Below are positions 27,964-36,600 of a stretch of 64,000 nt of DNA, in pieces. Origin of the DNA: an uncultured Acetatifactor sp. (GTDB lineage Bacteria; Bacillota; Clostridia; Lachnospirales; Lachnospiraceae); the NCBI GenBank assembly GCA_947586055.1, contig CANPXL010000011.1, forward strand, positions 19,021 through 83,020. Reading direction: 5' to 3'. Position 1 is the first letter of the stretch. Every line of letters begins with the position of its first letter. Under the pieces are notes generated by a model. The model worked only from the letters and a program-made list of their open reading frames with translations. It was not told where the DNA came from and ran no database searches. The translations under genes were made by a program, and so were the position numbers.

Positions 27964-28822
27964 TTGCTACCTCAACCAGATATTTCCCATAGTTTGTCTT
28001 CATCAGGGGCTCCGCAAGCAGAAGAAGCTGATCCCTGTCGATAAACCCGCGCTTAAACGCGATCTCCTCGATACAGGAAATGTAAAGTCCCTGCCGCTTC
28101 TGAAAAGCCGCCACAAAATCGGCCGCATCCAGCAGGGCGTCGTGGGTTCCCGTATCCAGCCACGCAAATCCCCGTCCCAGCTTCTCCACCCGGAGCATTC
28201 CCCGGGACAGATACTCGTTATTTACCGAAGTGATCTCGATCTCTCCCCGCGCGGACGGTTTCACGTTCTTTGCGATCTCCACCACATCGTTGTCGTAAAA
28301 ATAAAGCCCCGGAACCGCGTAATTGCTCTTGGGATTCTGCGGTTTTTCTTCGATAGAGAGCGCCTTTCCCGTCCCGTCAAACTCTACCACCCCATATTCT
28401 CTGGGATCCCGCACATAATAGCCGAAGATCGTCGCGCCCTTTTCCCGGGCCGCCGCTTCTTGCAGCACGTTGGAAAAACTCTGTCCGTAAAAGATATTAT
28501 CTCCCAAAACCAACGCAACCCTGTCTGTTCCGATAAATTTTTCGCCGATCAGAAACGCATCCGCCAGCCCCCTTGGATATTCCTGAACCGCATAGGAAAA
28601 TTCCATGCCGAACTGACGCCCGTCTCCCAGAAGTTCCTCAAACACCGGCAGATCTCTGGGCGTGGAAATGATCAGGATCTCCCGGATTCCTGCCAGCATC
28701 AGCGTAGACAGCGGGTAATAGATCATGGGTTTATCGTATACCGGCATGATCTGCTTTGAAATTGCCTTCGTCAAAGGATACAGTCTGGTTCCGGATCCTC
28801 CCGCCAGAATAATTCCCTTCAT
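27953..28822 (-). CDS. rfbA: Glucose-1-phosphate thymidylyltransferase
   Basis: The protein has 289 residues, full length. Motifs are the nucleotidyltransferase signature [45 protein letters not shown], VEKPxxPKSN-type [13 protein letters not shown] and [14 protein letters not shown]. It makes dTDP-glucose from glucose-1-P, which the mutase at 13884-15605 can supply. Its product goes to RfbB. The start is ATG 28822. Confidence 0.98.
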   Translation of the reverse strand: MKGIILAGGSGTRLYPLTKAISKQIMPVYDKPMIYYPLSTLMLAGIREILIISTPRDLPVFEELLGDGRQFGMEFSYAVQEYPRGLADAFLIGEKFIGTDRVALVLGDNIFYGQSFSNVLQEAAAREKGATIFGYYVRDPREYGVVEFDGTGKALSIEEKPQNPKSNYAVPGLYFYDNDVVEIAKNVKPSARGEIEITSVNNEYLSRGMLRVEKLGRGFAWLDTGTHDALLDAADFVAAFQKRQGLYISCIEEIAFKRGFIDRDQLLLLAEPLMKTNYGKYLVEVANGL

Positions 28823-28921
28823 GGTCCGTCTCCTCCATTTCCCGTCTGCGTGCCGGTCGGCCGGCGTTCCGCCGGATCTTTGCAGGATCCCGCCGCACCA
28901 TACCGCCCCGCGCAGCCCCGT

Positions 28922-30007
28922 TCATCTGCCGCCGTACATCTCTTCATAATATTTCTGATAGTCTCCGCTGGTAACGTTCTCCATCCACTCTTCGTTCTCA
29001 AAAAACCACCGGATGGTCTTACGGATCCCATCCCGGAACCGGGTCTCCGGTTCCCAGCCGATCTCGGCTTTGATCTTATCAGGCGCGATGGCGTATCGCC
29101 GGTCGTGTCCCTTGCGGTCCTCCACATAAGTGATCAGGCCCTCGTTCACGTAAGCTTTTCTGGGATCGCCTTCCGGAAGCATCTCCTGCAGCGTTTCCAG
29201 AATGATATGGATGATCTCGATGTTCTGCTTCTCGTTATGTCCGCCGATATTATAGGTTTCAAACAGTCTTCCCTGCTCCTGCACCATGTCGATGGCCTTC
29301 GCATGATCCTCCACATAGAGCCAGTCCCGCACATTTTTCCCGTCCCCGTATACCGGCAGCTTCCTGCCCTGCAGCGCGTTATTGATAATCAGAGGGATCA
29401 GCTTTTCCGGGAACTGATAGGGGCCGTAGTTGTTGGAGCAGTTGGTGATATTGGCCGGGAAATGATACGTATCCATATAGGACCTGACCAGCATGTCCGA
29501 GGAAGCCTTGCTGGCGGAATAAGGACTGTGGGGATCGTAAGGGGTCGTCTCATAGAAGAAGGCGTTATCGTCCTCGGGAAGAGATCCATACACCTCGTCG
29601 GTAGACACATGAAGGAATTTCTTTCCCGGCTTAAAGCTGCCGTCCGGAAGCTCCCATGCCGCTTTCGCGCAGTTCAGCATCACAGCCGTTCCCAGCACAT
29701 TGGTCTGCACAAATACTTCGGGCGTGCGGATGCTTCTGTCCACATGGGTTTCCGCCGCAAAATGCACTACTCTGTCGATATCATTTCCCCGGAAGATCTT
29801 CGCAATGGCTTCCCTGTCGCAGATGTCCGCCCGGATGAACGTGTAATTTTCTCTGTTTTCAATGTCCTTCAGGTTTGCCAGATTGCCCGCGTAGGTCAAC
29901 GCGTCCACATTGATAATACGGATGGCGTTGTCGTACTTTCCGAACATATAGTGAATATAATTGGAACCGATAAAACCGGCTCCGCCTGTTACCAGATAAG
30001 TTCGCAT
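28922..30007 (-). CDS. rfbB: dTDP-glucose 4,6-dehydratase
   Basis: The protein has 361 residues. It is an extended SDR with TGGAGFIGSNYIHYMF (NAD site), the HFAAETHVDRSI motif, HVSTDEVYGSLPEDD and the catalytic YSASKASSD. It gives dTDP-4-keto-6-deoxy-glucose, the branch point for RfbC and for the WecE-type transaminase at 37932-39059. ATG 30007 has GGAGGAG upstream; the upstream extension to 30079 lies in the palindrome array and is not coding. It is the first gene of the minus-strand polymer operon. Confidence 0.98.
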   Translation of the reverse strand: MRTYLVTGGAGFIGSNYIHYMFGKYDNAIRIINVDALTYAGNLANLKDIENRENYTFIRADICDREAIAKIFRGNDIDRVVHFAAETHVDRSIRTPEVFVQTNVLGTAVMLNCAKAAWELPDGSFKPGKKFLHVSTDEVYGSLPEDDNAFFYETTPYDPHSPYSASKASSDMLVRSYMDTYHFPANITNCSNNYGPYQFPEKLIPLIINNALQGRKLPVYGDGKNVRDWLYVEDHAKAIDMVQEQGRLFETYNIGGHNEKQNIEIIHIILETLQEMLPEGDPRKAYVNEGLITYVEDRKGHDRRYAIAPDKIKAEIGWEPETRFRDGIRKTIRWFFENEEWMENVTSGDYQKYYEEMYGGR

Positions 30008-30048
30008 GCTTTTCTCCTCCCACTGGGATCCTTTTCGTATCGGCAGAA

Positions 30049-30213
30049 ATTCCGCGTCAGCAGAATCATTGTACCACAAGCGCAGAAAAGGAAGCGCCGC
30101 GCAGGCGGCATTTACTTTTCAAGCTGTGGATTGCCGGTATGATATGCCACGCAAGCGGCATCATGGCTATGAAATAGCCATGGATTCTGCGTCAGCAGAA
30201 TCATTATACCACA
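30049..30213. repeat. Palindrome array with duplicated 30-bp promoter/hairpin unit upstream of rfbB
   Basis: A 30-bp unit occurs twice (30049-30078 and 30184-30213) with two differences. On the minus strand each copy has a -10-like box (TATAAT in one, TACAAT in the other) directly followed by a palindrome (GATTCTGC-TGAC-GCAGAATC in the better copy). Between them lie ATGGCTAT-TTC-ATAGCCAT (30163-30181), a GGCAT...ATGCC hairpin with a 4-nt loop (30144-30161) and GCCGC...GCGGC near 30093-30106. No ORF is seen. The rest of the 379-bp gap holds a promoter and a hairpin listed separately. Confidence 0.7.
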
Positions 30214-30231
30214 GTCCCAATTTTTTTCCAA
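30203..30231 (-). promoter_or_regulatory. Promoter of the rfbB-led polysaccharide operon
   Basis: Minus strand TTGGAA (30226-30231), 17 nt, TATAAT (30203-30208). The start point would fall inside the adjoining palindrome, which could therefore act as an operator or as a 5' mRNA hairpin. A second, weaker -10-like copy lies at 30068-30073. Confidence 0.65.
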
Positions 30232-30330
30232 TTGTAACTTACAGTTATTGAGATTGTCCGATGAATTTTCTTAATATTTCTTTAATCATAAAAAAACTTT
30301 TACGTAGAAGGGACACATACAACGCAATAC

Positions 30331-30367
30331 GGCGGCGGGGAAACATGCTGTGCGTTTCCCCGCCGCC
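30331..30367 (-). terminator. Strong hairpin downstream of the large GH25 gene (probable terminator)
   Basis: A perfect 14-bp GC-rich stem (GGCGGCGGGGAAAC with its complement) and a 9-nt loop, 20 bp after the stop codon. No good T-run follows on either strand, so termination may be weak or assisted. Confidence 0.6.
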
Positions 30368-30386
30368 CTGACATCTGTCTCCGGCT

Positions 30387-33311
30387 TTAATAGCCGAGAT
30401 AGCTTAAATTCATATCCACGTTCCCCTTGATCCCCCCGACAGAGCCGTTGGAACGGTACTGCCACATATCGTACCTTCCGGCGTAGGTAGGTTTTCCGGC
30501 GTACTGGGCCAGCCAGATCTTGTACCCGCTCAGCGCCGCCGCATCAATTTTATTCTCCAGCCAGTTTTTGTTCGCATAGATTCCTGCCGTGTAACCGGCA
30601 TTTTGAATCGTCTGGCAAAACGCTTTGCACACGGCGGTTCTGACACCTCTGTCAATATTATCCGCCCGGCCGCCGCTGGATTCCACATCCAGAAAGATCG
30701 GGTAGGAGATCGTATAGTTTTTCACCAGCTCCAGCACCATGGACGCTTCTTCCACGGCTTCTCTTTCGTCAATGGCCTGTGTGAAGAAATACACGCCGAC
30801 CTTAAGTCCCGCAGCCGTCGCGCCCTTTATGTTAGCGGCGAACCTGGGGTCTTCAATCAGGCTTCCCGCGGAGGACCCTCTGTAACCGCAGCGGATGATG
30901 ACATAACCGACACCCGATTTTTTAACCTCGTTCCAGTCAATGGCGCCGTTCCATTTTGAGACATCGATTCCAAGCGTCCCGGTGCCGGTCACAAGGGAAC
31001 CGTCGCTGGCAAACTGGTATTTTGCGCCCTGAATAACCTGTTCGCCGACCACCTTCTCCCCGGCGGCAGTAAAATAATATACCTTGCCGTCAAGGTTCTG
31101 CCATCCGGTATACCGCGCTTCTGTCCGAAGATAGAACTTGTTTGTCTCGACATAGTAATCCGCGTAAACCGCTTCCCGGTATTCTCCGTTTTCCTGAACA
31201 TAAAGCGTATGTCCGGAAGCGTCTTTCAGCAAGGATTTCCTGTCCGACTTCGGGTTGTCCTTGACGGTGACAACACACACAGCCTGAACCGCCTCATTTC
31301 CTGCAAGGCTTACCGTAATGTTTGTCGTCCCGGCTTTCAGCCCCGTGACCTTCACCGTTGTCCCGCTCACGGATACGGAAGCCACCAAAGCGTCCTGGGG
31401 CACCGCCTTCAGTTCCGCAGATGCAGTCCCCGACGCCGTCACATTCAGGATCAGAGGCTCTCCCACATAGGCCGTAGCCGCGGTTTTATCCAAGGTAAGC
31501 GTGGGCGCCGGCGTCACCGTCACGGTCAGTTCGGCGGATCCCTCCGTATCGGTATTGCCGTCCGCATAATTCACCCTGACAGTAAACTTCTCTGTTCCGG
31601 GAGCGGTTCCGGTAATCGTAATTTTGCCCGTCGAAGCGTCGATCTCGGCCTTTGCGGCCTGACCGCTTGAACCTGCCGACAGCGCAAGGGAATATTGAAG
31701 CGCTTCGCCGCCCCCACTGGCTATTGTGTCTACCTGCGCCGTCCCGCCCTGCACAACGCTGACCGCGGCGGAAGAAAATGACACTGTAAGCCTGTCGCGT
31801 CCGACATCCGGCGGGGAAACCGTTCCCGCAGACCTGATAAAGCGCTTATCCAGCGCATACGTCATCGGATCGGGGATGGAAGACTTCGGCACTTCGCTGT
31901 AGGAAGCTTCGATCACCGAACTTTCAACCCATTCCACCGTATCCTGCAGCGTGGATTCCACCTGCGTTTCATTTTTTCTGGTATCTTCCTGAGCGACGTT
32001 GACCTCATCCTCAGATTTGATCTCGTTGGCAACTTCCACTTTCTTGTAGACAATTTCCTTTTTCACTTCCGCCGTCTGTGAACCGGAAGAAACGGTAAAG
32101 TCCGCATACCTTTCATCCGCGAGCGGCTCCATCGTCACCGTATAATTTCCCGCGGCGATATCCTTTTTATAAATAACGCCGTCCATATCGTCGTCGGACC
32201 AGAACAGCTTTTTGCCGTCCGGCGCGATGACATTTACGGAAAACGGCACATTTGCAACCAGCTTGCCCGTCTTTTCATTCACAAACTTAATCTTCAGATC
32301 TTTCTGGATGGATACAAATTCCATCACCACATGGACTTCCCGCTTATATTCCTCTTCCTGATAATCGGGCTCCTGCTCTTCCTCTTCTTCCTGCTGACTG
32401 TCGGAAACGATATCTGCCGTCTCCAGCTTTGCAAGCCGGGCGTCGGCCACGGCAAGCAGTCCCGTCTCTCCGATCAGGTCAATATGGGCCAGCTGCGTGC
32501 CGACCGTGCTGAAAGCGGAGATCTGCCGCTCTTTTACTCTGGAAAAGATATAAACTCCGCCCGTCACAATGGCAAGGACCAGAACGGCCACGCCGGTTCC
32601 CAAAATCAGCCGGTCTATCGCTTGCGCGTGGGCCAGTCTGCCGAAGAGTTTTCCCGAATTCTTCTTTTCTTTTCCCGGCCGGCCGCTTCCATACGACAAA
32701 TCGGTCTCCGCTTCCCGGTCATCCTCATACAGCCCGGCTTCCTCCAGGATTTCTTCGCCGCTGTCGAATGCGACGGCTTCTTCCTCTTCCGGCCAGTCTC
32801 CCGCCCCGGCGCTTTCGATTTCCTCACTATACAGTTCCGCCGGCGCTTCGCTGTATTCCCCGTCATTGCTGCATACCGTGTCCCCCGGCGCCATGTTGTA
32901 CTCGACGGCTTCGTCTTCTTCCACCCCGACATAGCTCTCGTCCGTATATTCAGACTCCGCATAGTCTATGGCGGTTTCGTCTTCTTCCACCCCGACATAG
33001 CTCTCGTCCATATATTCGGGCTCCGCATAGTCTATGGCGGTTTCGTCTTCTTCCGACCTGACATAACTCTCGTCCATGTATTCGGGCTCCGCATAGTCTA
33101 TGGCGGTTTCGTCTTCTTCCGACACGGCGTACCCCTCGTCACTATATTCAGACTCGAAATAATCAGCGTCCGCTTCCTCCGCCGGCATGTCCTCCGCTAA
33201 CACATCCGCTTCCTCTCCATCCTGCTCCAGACCGTCCCAGTCAAACTCGCTCTCATCGTAGTCTTCCCATTTCCGAGCAGGTCTCTTTGTGTGGTTAAAC
33301 AGCTTTTTCAT
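30387..33311 (-). CDS. Large membrane-tethered GH25 lysozyme with Big-type domains
   Basis: The protein has 974 residues. Residues 1-230 are very acidic and include four 22-residue repeats. One membrane helix (about 238-260) follows. The outer part has a SpaA/Cna-B-like domain (LKIKFVNEKTGKLVANVPF, DDMDGVIYKKDIAAGNYTV), two bacterial Ig-like regions (about 500-690), a wall-binding-type repeat (GWQNLDGKVYYFTAAGEKV) and a C-terminal GH25 domain ([23 protein letters not shown]). It cleaves peptidoglycan outside the membrane. By membrane topology the acidic N-terminus stays in the cytoplasm, which is unusual for a lysozyme. GGGGGATC precedes ATG 33311. It has its own promoter. Confidence 0.9.
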   Translation of the reverse strand: MKKLFNHTKRPARKWEDYDESEFDWDGLEQDGEEADVLAEDMPAEEADADYFESEYSDEGYAVSEEDETAIDYAEPEYMDESYVRSEEDETAIDYAEPEYMDESYVGVEEDETAIDYAESEYTDESYVGVEEDEAVEYNMAPGDTVCSNDGEYSEAPAELYSEEIESAGAGDWPEEEEAVAFDSGEEILEEAGLYEDDREAETDLSYGSGRPGKEKKNSGKLFGRLAHAQAIDRLILGTGVAVLVLAIVTGGVYIFSRVKERQISAFSTVGTQLAHIDLIGETGLLAVADARLAKLETADIVSDSQQEEEEEQEPDYQEEEYKREVHVVMEFVSIQKDLKIKFVNEKTGKLVANVPFSVNVIAPDGKKLFWSDDDMDGVIYKKDIAAGNYTVTMEPLADERYADFTVSSGSQTAEVKKEIVYKKVEVANEIKSEDEVNVAQEDTRKNETQVESTLQDTVEWVESSVIEASYSEVPKSSIPDPMTYALDKRFIRSAGTVSPPDVGRDRLTVSFSSAAVSVVQGGTAQVDTIASGGGEALQYSLALSAGSSGQAAKAEIDASTGKITITGTAPGTEKFTVRVNYADGNTDTEGSAELTVTVTPAPTLTLDKTAATAYVGEPLILNVTASGTASAELKAVPQDALVASVSVSGTTVKVTGLKAGTTNITVSLAGNEAVQAVCVVTVKDNPKSDRKSLLKDASGHTLYVQENGEYREAVYADYYVETNKFYLRTEARYTGWQNLDGKVYYFTAAGEKVVGEQVIQGAKYQFASDGSLVTGTGTLGIDVSKWNGAIDWNEVKKSGVGYVIIRCGYRGSSAGSLIEDPRFAANIKGATAAGLKVGVYFFTQAIDEREAVEEASMVLELVKNYTISYPIFLDVESSGGRADNIDRGVRTAVCKAFCQTIQNAGYTAGIYANKNWLENKIDAAALSGYKIWLAQYAGKPTYAGRYDMWQYRSNGSVGGIKGNVDMNLSYLGY
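32895..33158 (-). repeat. Four tandem 66-bp coding repeats
   Basis: Residues 52-139 of the large GH25 protein are four 22-residue units of the form (A/F)ExEYxDExYxxxEEDETAIDY. Copies 2 and 3 are almost identical at base level; copies 1 and 4 have drifted. Such repeats can change number by slippage. Confidence 0.9.
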
Positions 33312-33382
33312 GCCGGATCCCCCATCCTTTTTACTCTACCGTGTTTCTCAGCGGCAGACGAAAAATTTCACATTTTTGTAAC

Positions 33383-33411
33383 ATTATAGCATCTGATGTC
33401 GTTTCCTTCAA
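33383..33411 (-). promoter_or_regulatory. Promoter of the large GH25 gene
   Basis: Minus strand TTGAAG (33406-33411), 17 nt, TATAAT (33383-33388). It lies in the 248-bp divergent gap shared with the plus-strand SGNH gene. That gap also has a TCCAC...GTGGA inverted repeat at about 33456-33473 and an AT-rich stretch, but I could not fix a plus-strand promoter. Confidence 0.65.
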
Positions 33412-33559
33412 GCCGGGATCGGATTTCTTCATAATTTCTTAAATCTTTTTAATTCCACTTAATAATGTGGACTTTTGGAAATGATAATAGTAAAATGAAT
33501 TTTGACGGCGGAAGTTCTATATCTATATCCCGCACGCTTCATTCCGAATGAGAGGCTAT

Positions 33560-34714
33560 ATGAAAGAAACCAGAAAACACCCACAGACAACCGATCCGAA
33601 AAAGTATCCCAAAATCCCGGACATCCAGATACTCGACCTGAATGTGGATACATTTGATGATAAAGAAACCGACTCCGCTGCGGATCCTGCAGGCAAGGAG
33701 CCGACCTCTTCTGAAAAGCCGGCAGGCCGGCGCGGTTTTTCCTTCAACAGGCATATCGCGGGGCATATTGCGCTGCTCCTTACAGCCGTCATCGCAGTTG
33801 CCGTTATCGCTTACCGTCTCTTTACTTACGGCAATTTTATCTCCCAGGAAGAGATCCTTAAAAAGGGCGGAAATTCCTCCGAGTATGACTCCGAGTTCGA
33901 CACGATTTTCCCTCTGCTGGATGAAAACGGCCAGATCATACGGGCAGACAGGGACGGAGAGGTAAACGTGCTGCTTCTTGGGAACTCTCCGTTTTCGGAT
34001 GACAGAGATTCCGCAGACGGATTGGCCAATATGATCGCGGACCGCACCGATGCCAATATCATCAACTGTTCCGTATCCGGCAGTTACATGGCCGCGCAGC
34101 TGTCCGCCTTCGACGCGGAACGCTTTCCCATGGATGCCTATACGCCATACTGGCTGTGTGTTTTGATGTGTACGGACGTCATAGACTTTTATTACGAAAA
34201 CGCGGCCAGGGCCCTGGGCGATCAGCTTCCCCCGGAAGCGCCGGAAGTTTTTAACACCCTTTCAGAGCTTGATATGAGCGCCATAGATGTGATTGCTTTT
34301 ATGTACGACGGCACGGATTATCTGATGGGAAACGAGATGTATAATGATGCGGACGCGACCGATATCACACAGTTTACCGGAAATCTGCAGGCCAGCATAG
34401 AACTCCTGCAGAAAAATTTCCCTCACATCCGCATTATCGTCATGTCCCCCACCTATGCGTTCGGCATAGACGAAAACGGAGAATATATCAGCAGCGACAT
34501 TCAGACTTACGGACAACACTACCTTTCGACCTATTTCAACAAGGAATTCGCCGTCTGCTATGACCTTGGCGTCACCTTTGTAGACAACCTTTATCTCACG
34601 GTCACGGAGGACAACGCCAGACAATATCTCACCGACAATATCCATCTGAACACGGAGGGCCGGAAGCGGGTTGCCGACCGTTTCATTTACGCGTTAAATT
34701 ACTATAGCGGCTGA
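33560..34714 (+). CDS. Membrane-anchored SGNH-hydrolase-like protein
   Basis: The protein has 384 residues. A 60-residue hydrophilic N-terminus and one helix (about 68-90) are followed by an extracytoplasmic domain. It has VNVLLLGNSPFSDD (Ser of block I, GNS in place of GDS), an NCSVSGS region, HIRIIVMSPTYAFG and the C-terminal catalytic DNIHLNTEGRKRVADRF (Asp-x-x-His). SGNH proteins remove or transfer acetyl groups on glycans. I chose ATG 33560 because GAGAGG sits 5' of it; ATG 33548 is possible. It is the only plus-strand gene in the glycan region, convergent with the operon ending at 34742. The role in glycan O-acetylation is inferred. Confidence 0.75.
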   Translation: MKETRKHPQTTDPKKYPKIPDIQILDLNVDTFDDKETDSAADPAGKEPTSSEKPAGRRGFSFNRHIAGHIALLLTAVIAVAVIAYRLFTYGNFISQEEILKKGGNSSEYDSEFDTIFPLLDENGQIIRADRDGEVNVLLLGNSPFSDDRDSADGLANMIADRTDANIINCSVSGSYMAAQLSAFDAERFPMDAYTPYWLCVLMCTDVIDFYYENAARALGDQLPPEAPEVFNTLSELDMSAIDVIAFMYDGTDYLMGNEMYNDADATDITQFTGNLQASIELLQKNFPHIRIIVMSPTYAFGIDENGEYISSDIQTYGQHYLSTYFNKEFAVCYDLGVTFVDNLYLTVTEDNARQYLTDNIHLNTEGRKRVADRFIYALNYYSG

Positions 34715-34741
34715 TTCCGAAAGATTTTTCGGGCAGGATAT

Positions 34742-35506
34742 TTACAGTTCCGGGATCTCAAGGGGAACTTCCTCATCCCGATAGACGACGTAGCCGTCCG
34801 TCTCCAGAAACAGCTTCCATCCGTACTCTTTTGGATCCCCGCTTATTTCCCGCCCCTTCGGCAGCACAATATAATGGCACAGCCTTTTCCTTGTGAGAGG
34901 AACCAGCGCCTTCAAATCGACTGTCTCTGCGTTGATCGCTTCACATAGCTCGTCATCGACATCCATCAGCACCTCGCGTCCATAAGGCATACAGACTACC
35001 GGCGAATACTGCCGCACATACTGCACCAGTTCCAGCGGGAACGCCGCCATGACTTCCCGCCCAGGCACCTCGATAGCGTCGCAGATATGAACCACACTGT
35101 CCGGCATGTGGTACAGGTTGTCCGCTCTGGAGAAATATTCGTTTCCGTAGATCCACTTCCCTGACATAACGATCAGAAATGCCGCCAGGACGGCTGCTTT
35201 CCCACGCATTTTCCCGGTGAGATTGCCGCAGAACAAAACGCAGGAATAAGCAATGACCACCGTTACGGGCAAAAGCCATAAGATGCGATAGAGAATTTCC
35301 TCCCCTATATATCGGGCCGCAAGTTGGAAAAACAGTGGATTAAAAAACAATAACAGCAGCAGAACGGGGACATAAAGAAACAGGATCCGGACCGGCTTTC
35401 TTTTCTCTGTCCGAAACAAATAGACCAGGGAAAGCAAAAACCATATTACGATCAGTCCCGTTCCCATATATCTCCAGATCATTTCACCGGCAGAATTTTT
35501 CTCCAT
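34742..35506 (-). CDS. Hypothetical membrane protein with soluble C-terminal tail
   Basis: The protein has 254 residues. Four helices fill the first 125 or so residues (MIWRYMGTGLIVIWFLLSLV onwards). A soluble outer domain of about 120 residues follows (VHICDAIEVPGREVMAAFPL, MPYGREVLMDVDDELCEAIN). I do not recognise the family. It is the last gene of the pseudaminic-acid operon, 23 bp after the DUF6077-like gene. It looks like the tail of a GT-C-type membrane protein, but the acidic loop typical of those is not evident. Confidence 0.7.
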   Translation of the reverse strand: MEKNSAGEMIWRYMGTGLIVIWFLLSLVYLFRTEKRKPVRILFLYVPVLLLLLFFNPLFFQLAARYIGEEILYRILWLLPVTVVIAYSCVLFCGNLTGKMRGKAAVLAAFLIVMSGKWIYGNEYFSRADNLYHMPDSVVHICDAIEVPGREVMAAFPLELVQYVRQYSPVVCMPYGREVLMDVDDELCEAINAETVDLKALVPLTRKRLCHYIVLPKGREISGDPKEYGWKLFLETDGYVVYRDEEVPLEIPEL

Positions 35507-35529
35507 ACTTCACCCCATCTCCGAACATA

Positions 35530-36600
35530 TCAGGACGCCAGATAAATCAATGCAAAAATCCCGCAGGGAACACAGCACAATGCCCCGGGCAAAAGCGCTT
35601 TCCATCTGCGATAACAGACAGCGGCGCACAGCCCGGTCAGAGCCACAGGCAGAACGGTCAAAAAGGTTCCCATGGTGCTGCATAGACATCCCGCCGTCAT
35701 GGTACAGCATAAAAGGAACCAATCCGCCGCCCGGCTCTTTTTTTGTTCCGAAAGTCTCTCCATCATCACAAGCAGCAGAAGAAAAAGCATGGGGAAAATA
35801 ATATTCCCCAGCGCGGCTTTTCCCTGCCTGCTCCGGGCCAGCATGAACCTTTCCGCGGAATACAGGGAATAATCCCCAAAAAGCACCAGAAGCTCCGTAA
35901 AGATCATAAACAGCGGCAGATACCGTTCTCTTCCAGCCAGAAGAAGCTTTCCCAAAAGGAGATATATTGCATACGTCATGGAAATCAGCGCCACGGGCAG
36001 GATCACATGCGCCACACTGACTGTGCGGATACCGCTTACACGGGCCAGAAACGCGATCCAGACAGGAAACGGCGCCAGTCCGTACCGAATGTCCACGTCT
36101 GTGGAGCCTCCGGTATAGGCGTGGCTTAAATACATGGTGTCCGCTTTTTCCGTGACCGATGACACCGCGACATAATAGGCGTCGTCCCCGTCCGCATAGG
36201 TCAGCCGAACCGCCTGGACCAGCTGCAGCAGAAGAAGCGCCGCCGCGCACGCCCAGAGCAGGAGCGTCTTACGATCCTTTCCCCGAAAGAAACCGCGGAA
36301 ATCTTTTAACATCCGTTTCCCTTTTCGGCGCCGGATCTCCACGGCCACGGCCAGGATCACCATTGCCGCCGCATATCCGGAATACAGCGCCACAACCTCC
36401 GTAAAACGCCGCCGCGCCAGAATCATGGGCACGCAGATGACCTGAAAACCGGCCCACAGAACCATCTGACCGCCGGCCCAGCGAAAAAGGGCCGCCGATC
36501 TGCCCTGCAGCTTCCCGCTGTCCGGATCTGCCACGATCCCTCCCACGATCAAAGGAAGCAAAAGCAGAAGCATGCTCAGGATCAGTAACTTTATCGCCAT
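35530..36600 (-). CDS. Polytopic membrane protein, DUF6077-like
   Basis: The protein has 356 residues with about nine hydrophobic helices. A loop after helix 4 carries YADGDDAYYVAVSSVTEKAD, the kind of acidic motif found in the first outer loop of GT-C enzymes. The tentative family is DUF6077. ATG 36600 has GGGAGAA just upstream and overlaps the previous gene by 10 nt; the longer frame to 36840 reads through that gene and is spurious. It probably handles lipid-linked sugars of the neighbouring glycan (inference). Confidence 0.75.
   Translation of the reverse strand: MAIKLLILSMLLLLLPLIVGGIVADPDSGKLQGRSAALFRWAGGQMVLWAGFQVICVPMILARRRFTEVVALYSGYAAAMVILAVAVEIRRRKGKRMLKDFRGFFRGKDRKTLLLWACAAALLLLQLVQAVRLTYADGDDAYYVAVSSVTEKADTMYLSHAYTGGSTDVDIRYGLAPFPVWIAFLARVSGIRTVSVAHVILPVALISMTYAIYLLLGKLLLAGRERYLPLFMIFTELLVLFGDYSLYSAERFMLARSRQGKAALGNIIFPMLFLLLLVMMERLSEQKKSRAADWFLLCCTMTAGCLCSTMGTFLTVLPVALTGLCAAVCYRRWKALLPGALCCVPCGIFALIYLAS

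Noticed and set aside
34717..34732. CCGAAA-GATT-TTTCGG hairpin between the convergent SGNH gene and pse operon
   Set aside because: A 6-bp stem without a T-run; too weak to call a terminator.
35510..36250. 246-codon minus-strand frame overlapping the DUF6077-like gene
   Set aside because: It lies out of frame over a well-supported membrane protein, is rich in Gly/Arg/Ser as shifted frames are, and has no ribosome site.
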